Assembly (NCBI GenBank): GCA_049515555.1
Contig: JBEKTY010000297.1
Coordinates: forward strand, 1-12,124
Length of the DNA: 12,124 bases
Origin: JBEKTY01 sp049515555
Lineage (GTDB): Bacteria > Planctomycetota > Planctomycetia > Pirellulales > Thermoguttaceae
Direction of reading: 5' to 3'
Position numbers and translations under genes: made by a program. The notes under the pieces are model-generated. The model made no database searches. It had not been told where the DNA came from and saw only the letters and a list, made by a program, of their open reading frames with translations. Below are positions 6,185-12,124 of this stretch, one piece after another. The number at the start of each line of letters is the position of its first letter. Within the stretch, counting starts at the first letter, position 1.

Positions 6185-8246
6185 CCTGATTGAGACCGAC
6201 GCATTCCCGTTCGAATTCATTTCGGGCCTGGCGGCGCGAGAAAGCTGGCGCAAAGAGGTCCACCGCCCCGTATACCACATCCACAAATGGTGGGCCAAGC
6301 GTCTGGGGTCCGTCTTTCGCGGCATCCTGCTCGGTTGCGCGCTTCCGGAGGGCGCAGACCTTCCGGACGAGTTCTACCGCGTCCATTCCCTGCGGGGGCT
6401 GACCGTCTTCGATCCCTTCATGGGGTCGGGCACAACCATCGGCGAGGCCCACAAGCTTGGCCTGACGGCGTTCGGTCGCGACATCAACCCTGTTGCCGCC
6501 GAACTGGTCCGAGTGTCGCTCGGACCGATGGACGCGCGAAGAATCAAGCAGTCTTTTTCCGCGCTTGCCGACGGCGTCGGCAAGACAATCCGGTCCATCT
6601 ACACGGCGAAAGACTCGCAAGGACGCCCTTGCGAAGTCCTTTACTATTTTTGGGTCATGCAGGTGCCCTGCCCGGAATGTCGCCGGGCCGTTGATCTGTT
6701 TCGGTCCTGCGTGGTGGCGCGGAATGCGTATCCCAACCGAAAACCAGAAATCCAAATCCTGTGCCCGTCGTGCGGCGATGTTTTCCGCGGCCTGAACGCC
6801 CAGCGGTCGGTTGTGTGTCGCTCGTGCGGGCACGGCTTCAATCCCGAGCAGGGGACCACCAGGGGCCGGGAGGCGATTTGCCCCAACTGCCCGGAACCGT
6901 TCAACATCATCGAGGCCCTTGCCGGCGCCCGGCCGGCCTTCCGACTCTATGCAAAGCTCGTGCTCACCCAGGACGGAAGAAAGGAGTACTTGCCGGCCAC
7001 GGCTGAGGATCACACAGCCTATGCGAAGTGTTCCAAACGACTTCAGATCGAGTTGACAAGCGGTCGAATCCTGCTTCCCGACTTGCGCCTCGGCATGGGG
7101 TATAATACGCGGCAGGCGATGGGCTACGGCTTCGCCGCCTGGCGGGATTTCTTCAACGATCGCCAGCTTCTGGCCCTGGGACTTCTCCAGTCGGCGATCG
7201 GGGAGATTGCCGACGAGCCAACGCGGGACGCGCTGCTGCTGCTGTTCTCCGGCGTCTTGGAGTTCAACAACCTCTTCGCCTCCTACAAGGGCGAGGGGAC
7301 GGGCGCGGTCCGTCACATGTTTTCCCATCATATTCTCAAGCCGGAGCGAACGCCAATCGAGGCCAACGTGTGGGGTACGCCAAAGAGCTCCGGATCGTTC
7401 ACCAACCTCTTCCGCAGCCGGCTGCTTCGTGCAATTGGCTATCGGCTCGCGCCGGTCGAGGTCAACGGGCCCGCGCGGGAAAGCGGAAGAATCTGCGCCC
7501 CGCCCTTCAGCGGAGAAGTGGATACCCGATGGCCCCGCAACGGCAACCTCTCCCAGCGTGCCGTTTACCTCTCGTGCGGCGATTCCTCGGAAACGGGGCT
7601 GCCCGATTCAAGCATCGACCTGGTCCTTACCGACCCGCCGTTCTTCGATAACGTTCACTACTCCGAGCTTGCCGACTTTTTCTATTCGTGGCAGCAATTG
7701 ATCCCGAGGGGATTTGCCAGGAAGAACAAAACGACGCGCAGCCCATCGGAAGTGCAGGACTCGGACGCTGATAGTTTCAGTACGAAACTGCAAGGGGTGT
7801 TCAAGGAATGCCGGCGAGTGCTCAAGGGCGACGGACTTCTCGTGTTCACTTACCATCATTCCCGCGATGACGGCTGGATATCTCTCGTCAATGCGATCCT
7901 CGGGGCGGGCTTCGTGGTCGTCAACTCGCATCCCGTGAAATCCGAAATGTCCGTCGCGACCCCGAAATCGCAGGCGAAAGAGCCGATCCAACTGGACATC
8001 ATCATTGTCTGCCACAAGGGCTCAAGAGCGAAACGACCAATTCCGGTCGCCAAGGCGGTTGAATCCTCCCGCTCGCAAGCCGAGAGGCTACGGGCGGCGG
8101 GACTGAAATTGTCGCGCAATGACCGGAAGGCGATCCTGTTCGGTCAACTCCTGGAGACGATCAGGAGGCCCGAAGATGCCAGCGAGATCGCCGAACGCGT
8201 GAAGGCGGAGCTCGATGGTCGTCTGATGCAGGCGACGCTGTTCTAG
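6165..8246 (+). CDS. DNA amino-methyltransferase with zinc-ribbon insert (COG1743/DUF1156-like)
   Basis: This 693-residue protein would transfer a methyl group from S-adenosylmethionine to an exocyclic amino group in DNA (N6-adenine or N4-cytosine), protecting sites from the adjacent endonuclease. HKWWAKR (40-46) is typical of zinc-ribbon methylases. Motif I is DPFMGSGTT (83-91), followed by RDINPVAAE with D106. A large insert (about 165-245) has four CxxC pairs: C169/C172, C200/C203, C218/C221 and C239/C242, enough for two zinc sites. The catalytic motif IV is TDPPFFDNVHYSEL (D490-F493), about 400 residues after motif I. The order is thus motif I, long recognition-type region, then motif IV, alpha-like. 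The start overlaps the upstream frame by 20 bases, indicating coupling. The gene looks intact. Base modified and recognition site cannot be read from the sequence. Confidence 0.88.
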   Translation: MKRRKTSLIETDAFPFEFISGLAARESWRKEVHRPVYHIHKWWAKRLGSVFRGILLGCALPEGADLPDEFYRVHSLRGLTVFDPFMGSGTTIGEAHKLGLTAFGRDINPVAAELVRVSLGPMDARRIKQSFSALADGVGKTIRSIYTAKDSQGRPCEVLYYFWVMQVPCPECRRAVDLFRSCVVARNAYPNRKPEIQILCPSCGDVFRGLNAQRSVVCRSCGHGFNPEQGTTRGREAICPNCPEPFNIIEALAGARPAFRLYAKLVLTQDGRKEYLPATAEDHTAYAKCSKRLQIELTSGRILLPDLRLGMGYNTRQAMGYGFAAWRDFFNDRQLLALGLLQSAIGEIADEPTRDALLLLFSGVLEFNNLFASYKGEGTGAVRHMFSHHILKPERTPIEANVWGTPKSSGSFTNLFRSRLLRAIGYRLAPVEVNGPARESGRICAPPFSGEVDTRWPRNGNLSQRAVYLSCGDSSETGLPDSSIDLVLTDPPFFDNVHYSELADFFYSWQQLIPRGFARKNKTTRSPSEVQDSDADSFSTKLQGVFKECRRVLKGDGLLVFTYHHSRDDGWISLVNAILGAGFVVVNSHPVKSEMSVATPKSQAKEPIQLDIIIVCHKGSRAKRPIPVAKAVESSRSQAERLRAAGLKLSRNDRKAILFGQLLETIRRPEDASEIAERVKAELDGRLMQATLF

Positions 8247-8256
8247 GGCCGCGCGG

Positions 8257-8284
8257 CAGCGGGCCGCGGGGCCGCTGTCTTATT
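8257..8284 (+). terminator. Possible intrinsic terminator after the methyltransferase
   Basis: CAGCGG (8257-8262) pairs with CCGCTG (8272-8277) around a 9-base GC-rich loop, starting 11 bases after the methyltransferase stop. TCTTATT follows, a weak T-tract. The short stem and broken tract make this only a candidate. Confidence 0.35.
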
Positions 8285-8297
8285 CCGCAAGCTGAAA

Positions 8298-8495
8298 ACG
8301 CCACCGCCGGCCTTGTGCCGGCGGAGCGGTGATTGGCCACTACAAACGCCGTGACACCGACCGCCGCTTTTTCCCCGGTCTCGGCTCGGCCGGCATCGCC
8401 GGCCGAGCCGAGACGGGAAATAAGTGGAACTCCCTGCGGGCCGGGGCTTGTAGTGGCCAATCATCGCTCCGCGGGGATAAACCCCGCGGTGGCGT
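8298..8495. repeat. Nested palindromic element, 198 bp, with 48-base arms
   Basis: The arms 8298-8345 and 8448-8495 are complementary apart from one position (8329 against 8464) and a 13-base block in each (8308-8320 and 8473-8485). Those two blocks differ in sequence, yet each is a self-complementary 4-bp hairpin with a 5-base loop: CGGC-CTTGT-GCCG on the plus strand of the left arm, and GGGG-TTTAT-CCCC on the minus strand of the right arm. In the centre, 8378-8394 and 8398-8414 form an exact 17-bp hairpin with a 3-base loop. The element fills the gap between two convergent genes. It looks like a dispersed REP- or MITE-like repeat whose folding is conserved; no transposase is present. Confidence 0.85.
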
Positions 8496-8520
8496 GTACA
8501 CGTTGTGTTATTCCCAGCGG

Positions 8521-8546
8521 GCACTGCTGGACAAGCCAGCAGTGGC
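8521..8546 (-). repeat. Third copy of the GCCAC-stem-CTTGT-stem hairpin family
   Basis: CACTGCTGG (8522-8530) pairs exactly with CCAGCAGTG (8536-8544) around a 5-base loop. Read on the minus strand it is GCCACTGCTGG-CTTGT-CCAGCAGTGC. That has the same GCCAC lead, CTTGT loop and GNGC tail as the hairpin in the left arm of the element at 8298, but with a different, self-consistent stem. It ends 20 bases from the stop of the minus-strand gene and could also act as a 3' structure for that transcript. Confidence 0.7.
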
Positions 8547-8565
8547 ACCCAATCCCGGGACGGGG

Positions 8566-9012
8566 TTATTCCGTGGGCCGCCGCAGGACTTCTTGGATCC
8601 GCCGGGCCACGTCGCCGCGGGCCAGTGCCGAGGCGAACTGGGCCTCGTCGCAGTACAGGGCGTGGCTGAGGAACTTCACGGCCCAATTGTGCACCAGCGG
8701 ACTGATCGTCAACACGGCCGCCCCGTGCTGGTAAGCCTCCCACATCTCGATGGCTGTGCCCATCGAGGCTTCGGGCACGAAGGCCAGCAGCACGTCGATC
8801 TCGCGGCACATCTGGTTATGGCGGAAGAACACCTCCCGCCCGGTCAGTTTGTCGTAGCCCAGCGAGCCGCTGTGCTCGGCCCGCGGATCGTAGATCTCGG
8901 CCTCGGGAAAATGCGTTGCCAGCAGTTCCGTGATCCGTTGGCGGTAGTCCTGATCGTGCATCCTGGCCGCGGCGTGCGAGCCCTGCATGATGCCGGCGAT
9001 GAAGAAGCGCAT
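8566..9012 (-). CDS. Nucleoside 2-deoxyribosyltransferase-like protein, 148 aa
   Basis: The N-terminus MRFFIAGIMQGS has the beta-strand and loop expected for a nucleotide- or sugar-binding Rossmann-like fold. YDPRAEHSGSLGYD (41-54) and REIDVLLAFVPEASMGTAIEMWEAYQHG (about 70-97 in segments) follow the nucleoside 2-deoxyribosyltransferase plan. In that plan an acid in the GTxxE segment, here E89, acts as nucleophile in N-glycosidic bond transfer. The length of 148 residues fits the family. No Shine-Dalgarno sequence is visible; the C-rich heptamer array reaches almost to the ATG. The gene is convergent with the methyltransferase and divergent from the peptidase. Substrate is unproven; a related base-handling or nucleotide-binding role is possible. 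Confidence 0.7.
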   Translation of the reverse strand: MRFFIAGIMQGSHAAARMHDQDYRQRITELLATHFPEAEIYDPRAEHSGSLGYDKLTGREVFFRHNQMCREIDVLLAFVPEASMGTAIEMWEAYQHGAAVLTISPLVHNWAVKFLSHALYCDEAQFASALARGDVARRIQEVLRRPTE

Positions 9013-9024
9013 GGGGAAGGAAGT

Positions 9025-9062
9025 GGATTGGGGATTGGGGATTAGGGATTAGGGATTGGAGA
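9025..9062 (-). repeat. Heptamer array (CCCCAAT/CCCTAAT) before the minus-strand gene
   Basis: On the minus strand this reads as about five consecutive 7-base units of CCCTAAT and CCCCAAT type, ending about 13 bases before the ATG at 9012. It is the inverted partner of the array at 9184-9277, so both divergent genes have the same array upstream. The complementary strand has evenly spaced G-runs and could form G-quadruplexes. Confidence 0.8.
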
Positions 9063-9073
9063 TAGTTGATCTA

Positions 9074-9172
9074 GGGTTGCGGTGGCCGGCAAAAGGTTTA
9101 TCCTGGAAGGCGCGGCGGGGCGGCCCTTCGGCAAGTTGCCACAATTTGACACCACTTTACCACCCGCAACCC
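9074..9172. repeat. Inverted repeat GGGTTGCGG / CCGCAACCC
   Basis: GGGTTGCGG (9074-9082) and CCGCAACCC (9164-9172) are exact reverse complements, and the similarity extends to TGG/CCA with one extra base. They lie just inside the two heptamer arrays, so the whole 265-base intergenic region has two-level dyad symmetry. A perfect TTGACA occurs at 9146-9151 but no good -10 box follows at normal spacing. Confidence 0.5.
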
Positions 9173-9183
9173 ACGGCCGCCAA

Positions 9184-9277
9184 ATCCCCAATCCCTAATC
9201 CCCTACCCCTACCCCAATCCCCAATCCCCAATCCCCAATCCCTAATCCCCTACCCTAATCCCTAATCCCCAATCCCC
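9184..9277 (+). repeat. Heptamer array (CCCCAAT/CCCTAAT/CCCCTA) before the peptidase gene
   Basis: About 94 bases of short C-rich units, mostly the heptamers CCCCAAT and CCCTAAT with some CCCCTAC variants, run directly into the ATG at 9278. No Shine-Dalgarno sequence is present between array and start. The minus strand carries many regularly spaced runs of three or four G. Such arrays are prone to copy-number change. Confidence 0.85.
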
Positions 9278-10450
9278 ATGACAGACGCTTACGCTCGACA
9301 GACCGAACGCCTGCTCTTGGAACTGTTGGCCATTTCCGGGCCGAGCGGTCGGGAGCGGCAGGTATTGAAATTCATCGCCGATCGTCTGCGGGGGGCCGGG
9401 GCGCCGCGGGGTGCGATCCGGCTGGACCAGGCCCAGCGCCGCAGTCCATTCGGCGGCGAGGTGGGCAACCTGGCGTTGAGGCTGCCCGGCACGCGGCCGG
9501 CCGCCCGCCGGGTGCTGATGGCCCACGCGGATACTGTCCCGTTGTGCGCGGGGGCGCGGCCCGTGCGCCGCGGCGACTGGCTCGTGCCGGCCGACCGGCA
9601 CACCGGCCTGGGCGCCGACGATCGGGCCGGAACCGCCGTGGTGCTCGCGGCGGCGCTGGAGGTCCTGAGCAAGGGGCTTGACCATCCGCCCTTGACCTTT
9701 TTGTGGACCGTTCAGGAGGAGTTGGGGATGGTCGGGGCCCGCTACCTGCGGCTGGGCCTGCTCGGCCGGCCCCGCTTGGCATTCAATTTCGACGGCGGAT
9801 CGTACGAGAAGATCACCATTGGGGCCACCGGCGGATACCGCCTGACCATCGGCGTAAGCGGCATTGCCAGCCACGCGGGGATCGCCCCCGAGCAGGGCGT
9901 CAGTGCCATCACGATCGCCGCATTGGCCATCACCAAGTTGTACCGGGGGGGCTGGCTGGGCAAGATCAAAAAGCCGGGCGGCACCGGCACCAGCAACATC
10001 GGGGTCATTCACGGCGGCGAGGTGACCAACGTCGTCACCCCGCAGTTGGAGCTGCGGGCCGAGGTCCGCAGTCATGATCCGGTCTTCCGGGAGACGATTG
10101 TGCGGGCCATCCAGGGGACGTTTCGCAGGGCCGCCCGCTTGGTCCGGAACGATCGCCGGCGGCATGGCGCGGTCCGGTTCAACGGCCGGCTGGATTACGA
10201 GGCCTTCTGTCTGCCGGCCGACGACCCCTCGGTGCGGGCGGCGGAAGAAGCGATCCGCGCCCTGGGCGGCCGGCCGGTCTGCGCGGTGTCAAACGGCGGG
10301 TTGGACGCCAACTGGCTGACCGCCCGGGGAGTGCCCACCGTTACGCTCGGCTGTGGGCAGGCCAGTCCGCACACGGTCTCCGAACGGCTATGCCGCAGCG
10401 AGTTTCATAAGGCCAGCCGGTTAGCGCTACGGCTGGCCACGGATATGTAG
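9278..10450 (+). CDS. M20-family metallopeptidase, PepT-like
   Basis: This 390-residue protein matches the two-zinc M20 aminopeptidase/carboxypeptidase plan. The metal-site residues are all visible: HADT (H83, with D85 as the aspartate of HxD), GADDRAG (bridging D114), EEL (catalytic E147 and metal ligand E148), FDGG (D172) and a C-terminal histidine in SPHTVSE (H365). SHAG (198-201) and the stretch after it belong to the inserted dimerisation domain, and SNGGLDAN (338-345) is typical of PepT-like members. Predicted role is cytosolic cleavage of small peptides, with release of an N-terminal residue the most likely. The start at 9278 is the first ATG of the frame; the leader is entirely heptamer repeat. 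No core residue is missing. Related M20 amidohydrolases acting on non-peptide substrates cannot be excluded. Confidence 0.88.
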   Translation: MTDAYARQTERLLLELLAISGPSGRERQVLKFIADRLRGAGAPRGAIRLDQAQRRSPFGGEVGNLALRLPGTRPAARRVLMAHADTVPLCAGARPVRRGDWLVPADRHTGLGADDRAGTAVVLAAALEVLSKGLDHPPLTFLWTVQEELGMVGARYLRLGLLGRPRLAFNFDGGSYEKITIGATGGYRLTIGVSGIASHAGIAPEQGVSAITIAALAITKLYRGGWLGKIKKPGGTGTSNIGVIHGGEVTNVVTPQLELRAEVRSHDPVFRETIVRAIQGTFRRAARLVRNDRRRHGAVRFNGRLDYEAFCLPADDPSVRAAEEAIRALGGRPVCAVSNGGLDANWLTARGVPTVTLGCGQASPHTVSERLCRSEFHKASRLALRLATDM

Positions 10451-10555
10451 GGTGCGTTTGGAGGATGGCCGGGTGGCACGTCCCTGAGCTTGCACCCAAC
10501 GCCCCTTGCTCGCTGCACCTGTCGCGGCCCTCTGGCGAGCGGGCGGAGAATCTTG

Positions 10556-10561
10556 TACAAT
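10556..10561 (+). promoter_or_regulatory. Candidate -10 box TACAAT
   Basis: TACAAT lies 52 bases before the ATG at 10614 in an otherwise GC-rich gap. At 17-base spacing upstream is TGGCGA (10533-10538), matching only three of six -35 positions. It would serve the small charged protein and possibly the following gene. Confidence 0.35.
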
Positions 10562-10613
10562 GACGGCATCCGAACGTCCCCCCCACCCCCCACCACTGGG
10601 CAGCGGAGGCATT

Positions 10614-10961
10614 ATGGCTCGCAAGATATTGAATCGTAAGGAATTACGCGAGGAGCACGACGCCGCGGAGGCGAGCCTGGAAGTCGGGGGCGAAGCAGCG
10701 GCGGCGAAGGCCAAAGACGAGGCCGCGCCCGGCAAGACCAAAGACAAGGGGAAACCGCCCGTCAAGCGCAAGAGCCGGGCCAAGGCGGCCAAGGAAGTCC
10801 GCCTCAAGGCTTTCTGGGGCGTTTTCAACCAGACCTTGCGCCGCGTCGCACTGTTCGAATACCGCCAGCGGGCCGAGGCCGACAAGAAAGCCGGCGAATT
10901 GTCCGAATCGCAGAAGACACCGCACTTCGTCCAGCTTGTCAAGGAAGTCATTGAAGAGTAA
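10614..10961 (+). CDS. Small highly charged hypothetical protein, 115 aa
   Basis: The product begins MARKILNRKELREEHDAAE. The frame is open upstream to 10506, but GGAGG at 10605-10609 points to the ATG at 10614 and the sequence before it is low-complexity C-rich DNA. The protein has a charged N-terminal helix, a Lys/Ala/Pro-rich disordered middle (about residues 25-62, with KTKDKGKPPVKRKSRAK) and a C-terminal helical part with FWGVFNQTLRRVALFEYRQR. There is no signal peptide or membrane segment. The basic middle suggests nucleic-acid or ribosome contact, but that is only inference. It lies 64 bases before the J-like/MshEN gene in the same orientation, so co-transcription is likely. Confidence 0.8.
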   Translation: MARKILNRKELREEHDAAEASLEVGGEAAAAKAKDEAAPGKTKDKGKPPVKRKSRAKAAKEVRLKAFWGVFNQTLRRVALFEYRQRAEADKKAGELSESQKTPHFVQLVKEVIEE

Positions 10962-10962
10962 G

Positions 10963-11017
10963 TGTTCAGTTTTCAGCGTTCAGAAACCGACAACCGACAA
11001 CTGACAACCGAGAACTG
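10963..11017 (+). repeat. Two consecutive heptamer arrays between genes
   Basis: Directly after the stop at 10961 come TGTTCAG, TTTTCAG and CGTTCAG (10963-10983). After AAA come CCGACAA, CCGACAA, CTGACAA, CCGAGAA and CTG (10987-11017). Every unit is exactly 7 bases. The array ends 8 bases before the next ATG, so the 64-base gap is almost wholly heptameric and leaves no clear Shine-Dalgarno sequence. Confidence 0.8.
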
Positions 11018-11025
11018 TCCGTCCC

Positions 11026-12006
11026 ATGGCCAAACAGATCGACGTGTATCGTGATTGGCTGGGCATCACCGAGCCGGCCCGGCCGTTGACACATTACCAG
11101 CTCCTGCGGCTGAAGTTGTTCGAGGACGGCACGGCGAAGATCCGCGAGCATTATCAGAAGATGAGCGCTCACGTGCGGAAGTTCGCCAGCGGCGAGTACG
11201 CCCTGCAGTCGCAGGCCCTTACGGGCGAGCTGACCAAGGCCCTGCTCTGCCTGACCGACACCCAACGCAAGCGCGAGTACGACACCCGGCTGGGCCGCAA
11301 GGACAAGAGCGCGGTCAAGCCCCGCACGGTCGAGGAAATCCTGCTGGCCGACAAGGCGATCGACGCCGAGCAGTTGGAAAAGGCGCAGAAGTTCGCCAAG
11401 GCCATCGGCGTGGAGGTCCTCGACGCCTTGTTACAGCAAAAGGCGGCCGCCCCGGAAGTCGTCATGCAGGCCTATGCCGAATCGGTCGGCCTGCCGTTCG
11501 CCGACCCGGCGGGCGTGCCCGTGGATGAAACGCTCGTGCCGAAAGTCCCCACCGCCTTGGCCCGGAAGCATTCCTGCGTGCCGCTGCTGTGCGACGGGGG
11601 CAGCCTGCTGATGGCCTCGCCCAAGCCGCTGACGCCCGAGGTGGAAGAGGATCTCGGAAAGCGGTTCAAGATGCCCGTGCGAACGGTCTTGTGCACTGCG
11701 GGCAGCGTCGACGCGCTCCTCGCCCAGCATTACTCGAAGGACAAAGCGGCCGCCCGGGCGAAGAAGGGTGGCAAGAGCCTCTTCTCGCTGGCCGCGCTGG
11801 GCGCCTCGCCCGAGGAGGTGAAAAAGTCGCTGATGACCGCGGTCATCGCCTTCAACCTGACGGTGATGGTGGCCGGCCTGACCCAGGTTTTCCTGCGCAG
11901 CAAGGCCTGGACCGCCGGCAGCGCGCTGGGGGCGATCGTCCTGGCGGTGGGGCTGGGGGCCGTCGCCGCCGGCGCCACGCTGTTCGTTATTGCGCGGAAG
12001 AACTAA
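11026..12006 (+). CDS. Degenerate J-like region + MshEN domain + two membrane segments, 326 aa
   Basis: Three regions are visible. Residues about 20-90 resemble a J-domain: THYQLLRL at the start and LTDTQRKREYDTRLG at the end match the first and last helices, but the HPD tripeptide needed to stimulate Hsp70 is absent. Residues about 100-236 resemble the MshEN / GspE-PilB N-terminal domain (IDAEQLEKA, VEVLDALLQQ, YAESVGLPFADP, ALARKHSCVPL, LLAQHY), which in type II secretion and type IV pilus ATPases binds c-di-GMP or a partner. No Walker ATPase domain follows. Instead a Lys/Ala linker leads to two hydrophobic segments (about 269-290 and 297-323), ending ARKN. A membrane-anchored sensor or adaptor is inferred, with soluble domains probably cytoplasmic. 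No strong ribosome-binding site is seen. Confidence 0.75.
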   Translation: MAKQIDVYRDWLGITEPARPLTHYQLLRLKLFEDGTAKIREHYQKMSAHVRKFASGEYALQSQALTGELTKALLCLTDTQRKREYDTRLGRKDKSAVKPRTVEEILLADKAIDAEQLEKAQKFAKAIGVEVLDALLQQKAAAPEVVMQAYAESVGLPFADPAGVPVDETLVPKVPTALARKHSCVPLLCDGGSLLMASPKPLTPEVEEDLGKRFKMPVRTVLCTAGSVDALLAQHYSKDKAAARAKKGGKSLFSLAALGASPEEVKKSLMTAVIAFNLTVMVAGLTQVFLRSKAWTAGSALGAIVLAVGLGAVAAGATLFVIARKN

Positions 12007-12007
12007 A

Positions 12008-12124
12008 TGACCTTGCGGGATTCTGGGAAAAAGGGGACAGGCACCATTTGTGCGAAGCACCCTCCGGGCCGTTCCGGCAAATGGTGCCTGTCCCCTTTTT
12101 CCCTCCCAAGATCGTGCAAGGTCA
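12008..12124. repeat. Nested inverted repeat with 26-bp arms at the window edge (REP-like)
   Basis: The arms 12025-12050 and 12078-12103 are exact reverse complements over 26 bases, beginning GGGAAAAAGGGGACAGGCAC on the left. Outside them TGACCTTGC (12008-12016) pairs exactly with GCAAGGTCA (12116-12124), which ends at the last base of the window, so the outer stem may continue. The element starts 1 base after the stop of the upstream gene and could also act as its transcription terminator. The GGGGACAGGCACC core resembles the dispersed REP-type palindromes mobilised by IS200-like (RAYT) transposases; none is present here. Confidence 0.85.

Noticed and set aside
6159..7331. 390-codon minus-strand open frame
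   Set aside because: It is antisense to the methyltransferase motif I and zinc-ribbon region, has no recognisable motif and no ribosome-binding site.
8298..8546. CRISPR array
   Set aside because: The repeats are inverted, few and nested, with no regular spacers and no cas genes nearby.
8329..9045. 238-codon plus-strand open frame over the repeat element and the small minus-strand gene
   Set aside because: It crosses a palindromic element and is antisense to a gene with a recognisable family pattern.
9146..9174. Promoter based on the perfect TTGACA at 9146-9151
   Set aside because: No -10-like box occurs 16-18 bases downstream (the stretch is ACCCAC-like), so the hexamer alone is not enough.
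9056..9265. 69-codon frame ending in repeated Pro-Asn-Pro sequence
   Set aside because: The repeated protein is only a translation of the intergenic heptamer array.

Overview
The window is GC-rich DNA from a bacterium that is most likely a planctomycete, probably of the Pirellulales type. The main evidence is the N-terminal LEDRRLLS segment (an LEPR-XLL-type motif) on the secreted protease at the left edge. Supporting evidence is the set of lineage-style hypothetical proteins and intergenic DNA packed with palindromic and heptameric repeats. No rRNA, tRNA, CRISPR array, transposase or integrase was seen.

Layout, left to right. (1) 1-2464, minus strand: a large secreted zinc metalloprotease of the metzincin type (HEMGHQFGANH). 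It is cut off at its C-terminus by the window edge, so no complete reading frame exists for it here. (2) 2465-3083: a 619-base gap between divergent genes. It holds three short direct repeats, a nested hairpin and a near-perfect 26-base inverted repeat. (3) 3084-5423, plus strand: a hypothetical protein and a class I/II aminotransferase, 3 bases apart and probably one operon. (4) 5489-8246, plus strand: a restriction-modification module. It consists of a 15-codon mini-ORF, a PD-(D/E)XK endonuclease broken by an apparent +1 frameshift, and a 693-residue DNA methyltransferase with a four-CxxC zinc-ribbon insert. Consecutive reading frames overlap, so the block looks translationally coupled. It has visibly less GC-biased codon use than its neighbours. 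(5) 8247-8565: the gap between convergent genes. It holds a nested palindromic element and a related hairpin, giving three versions of one hairpin with covarying stems. (6) 8566-9012, minus strand: a small protein resembling nucleoside 2-deoxyribosyltransferases. It is divergent from (7) 9278-10450, plus strand: an M20-family PepT-like metallopeptidase. The same C-rich heptamer array runs up to both start codons. (8) 10614-12006, plus strand: a small highly charged protein, then a three-part protein with a degenerate J-like region, an MshEN (GspE/PilB N-terminal-like) domain and two C-terminal membrane segments. (9) 12008-12124: a nested inverted repeat running to the window edge.

The most coherent functional unit is the restriction-modification module. 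If the frameshift is real and not recoded, the methyltransferase may now act alone. The most unusual material is non-coding: heptamer arrays at two loci directly upstream of start codons, and the covarying hairpin family.
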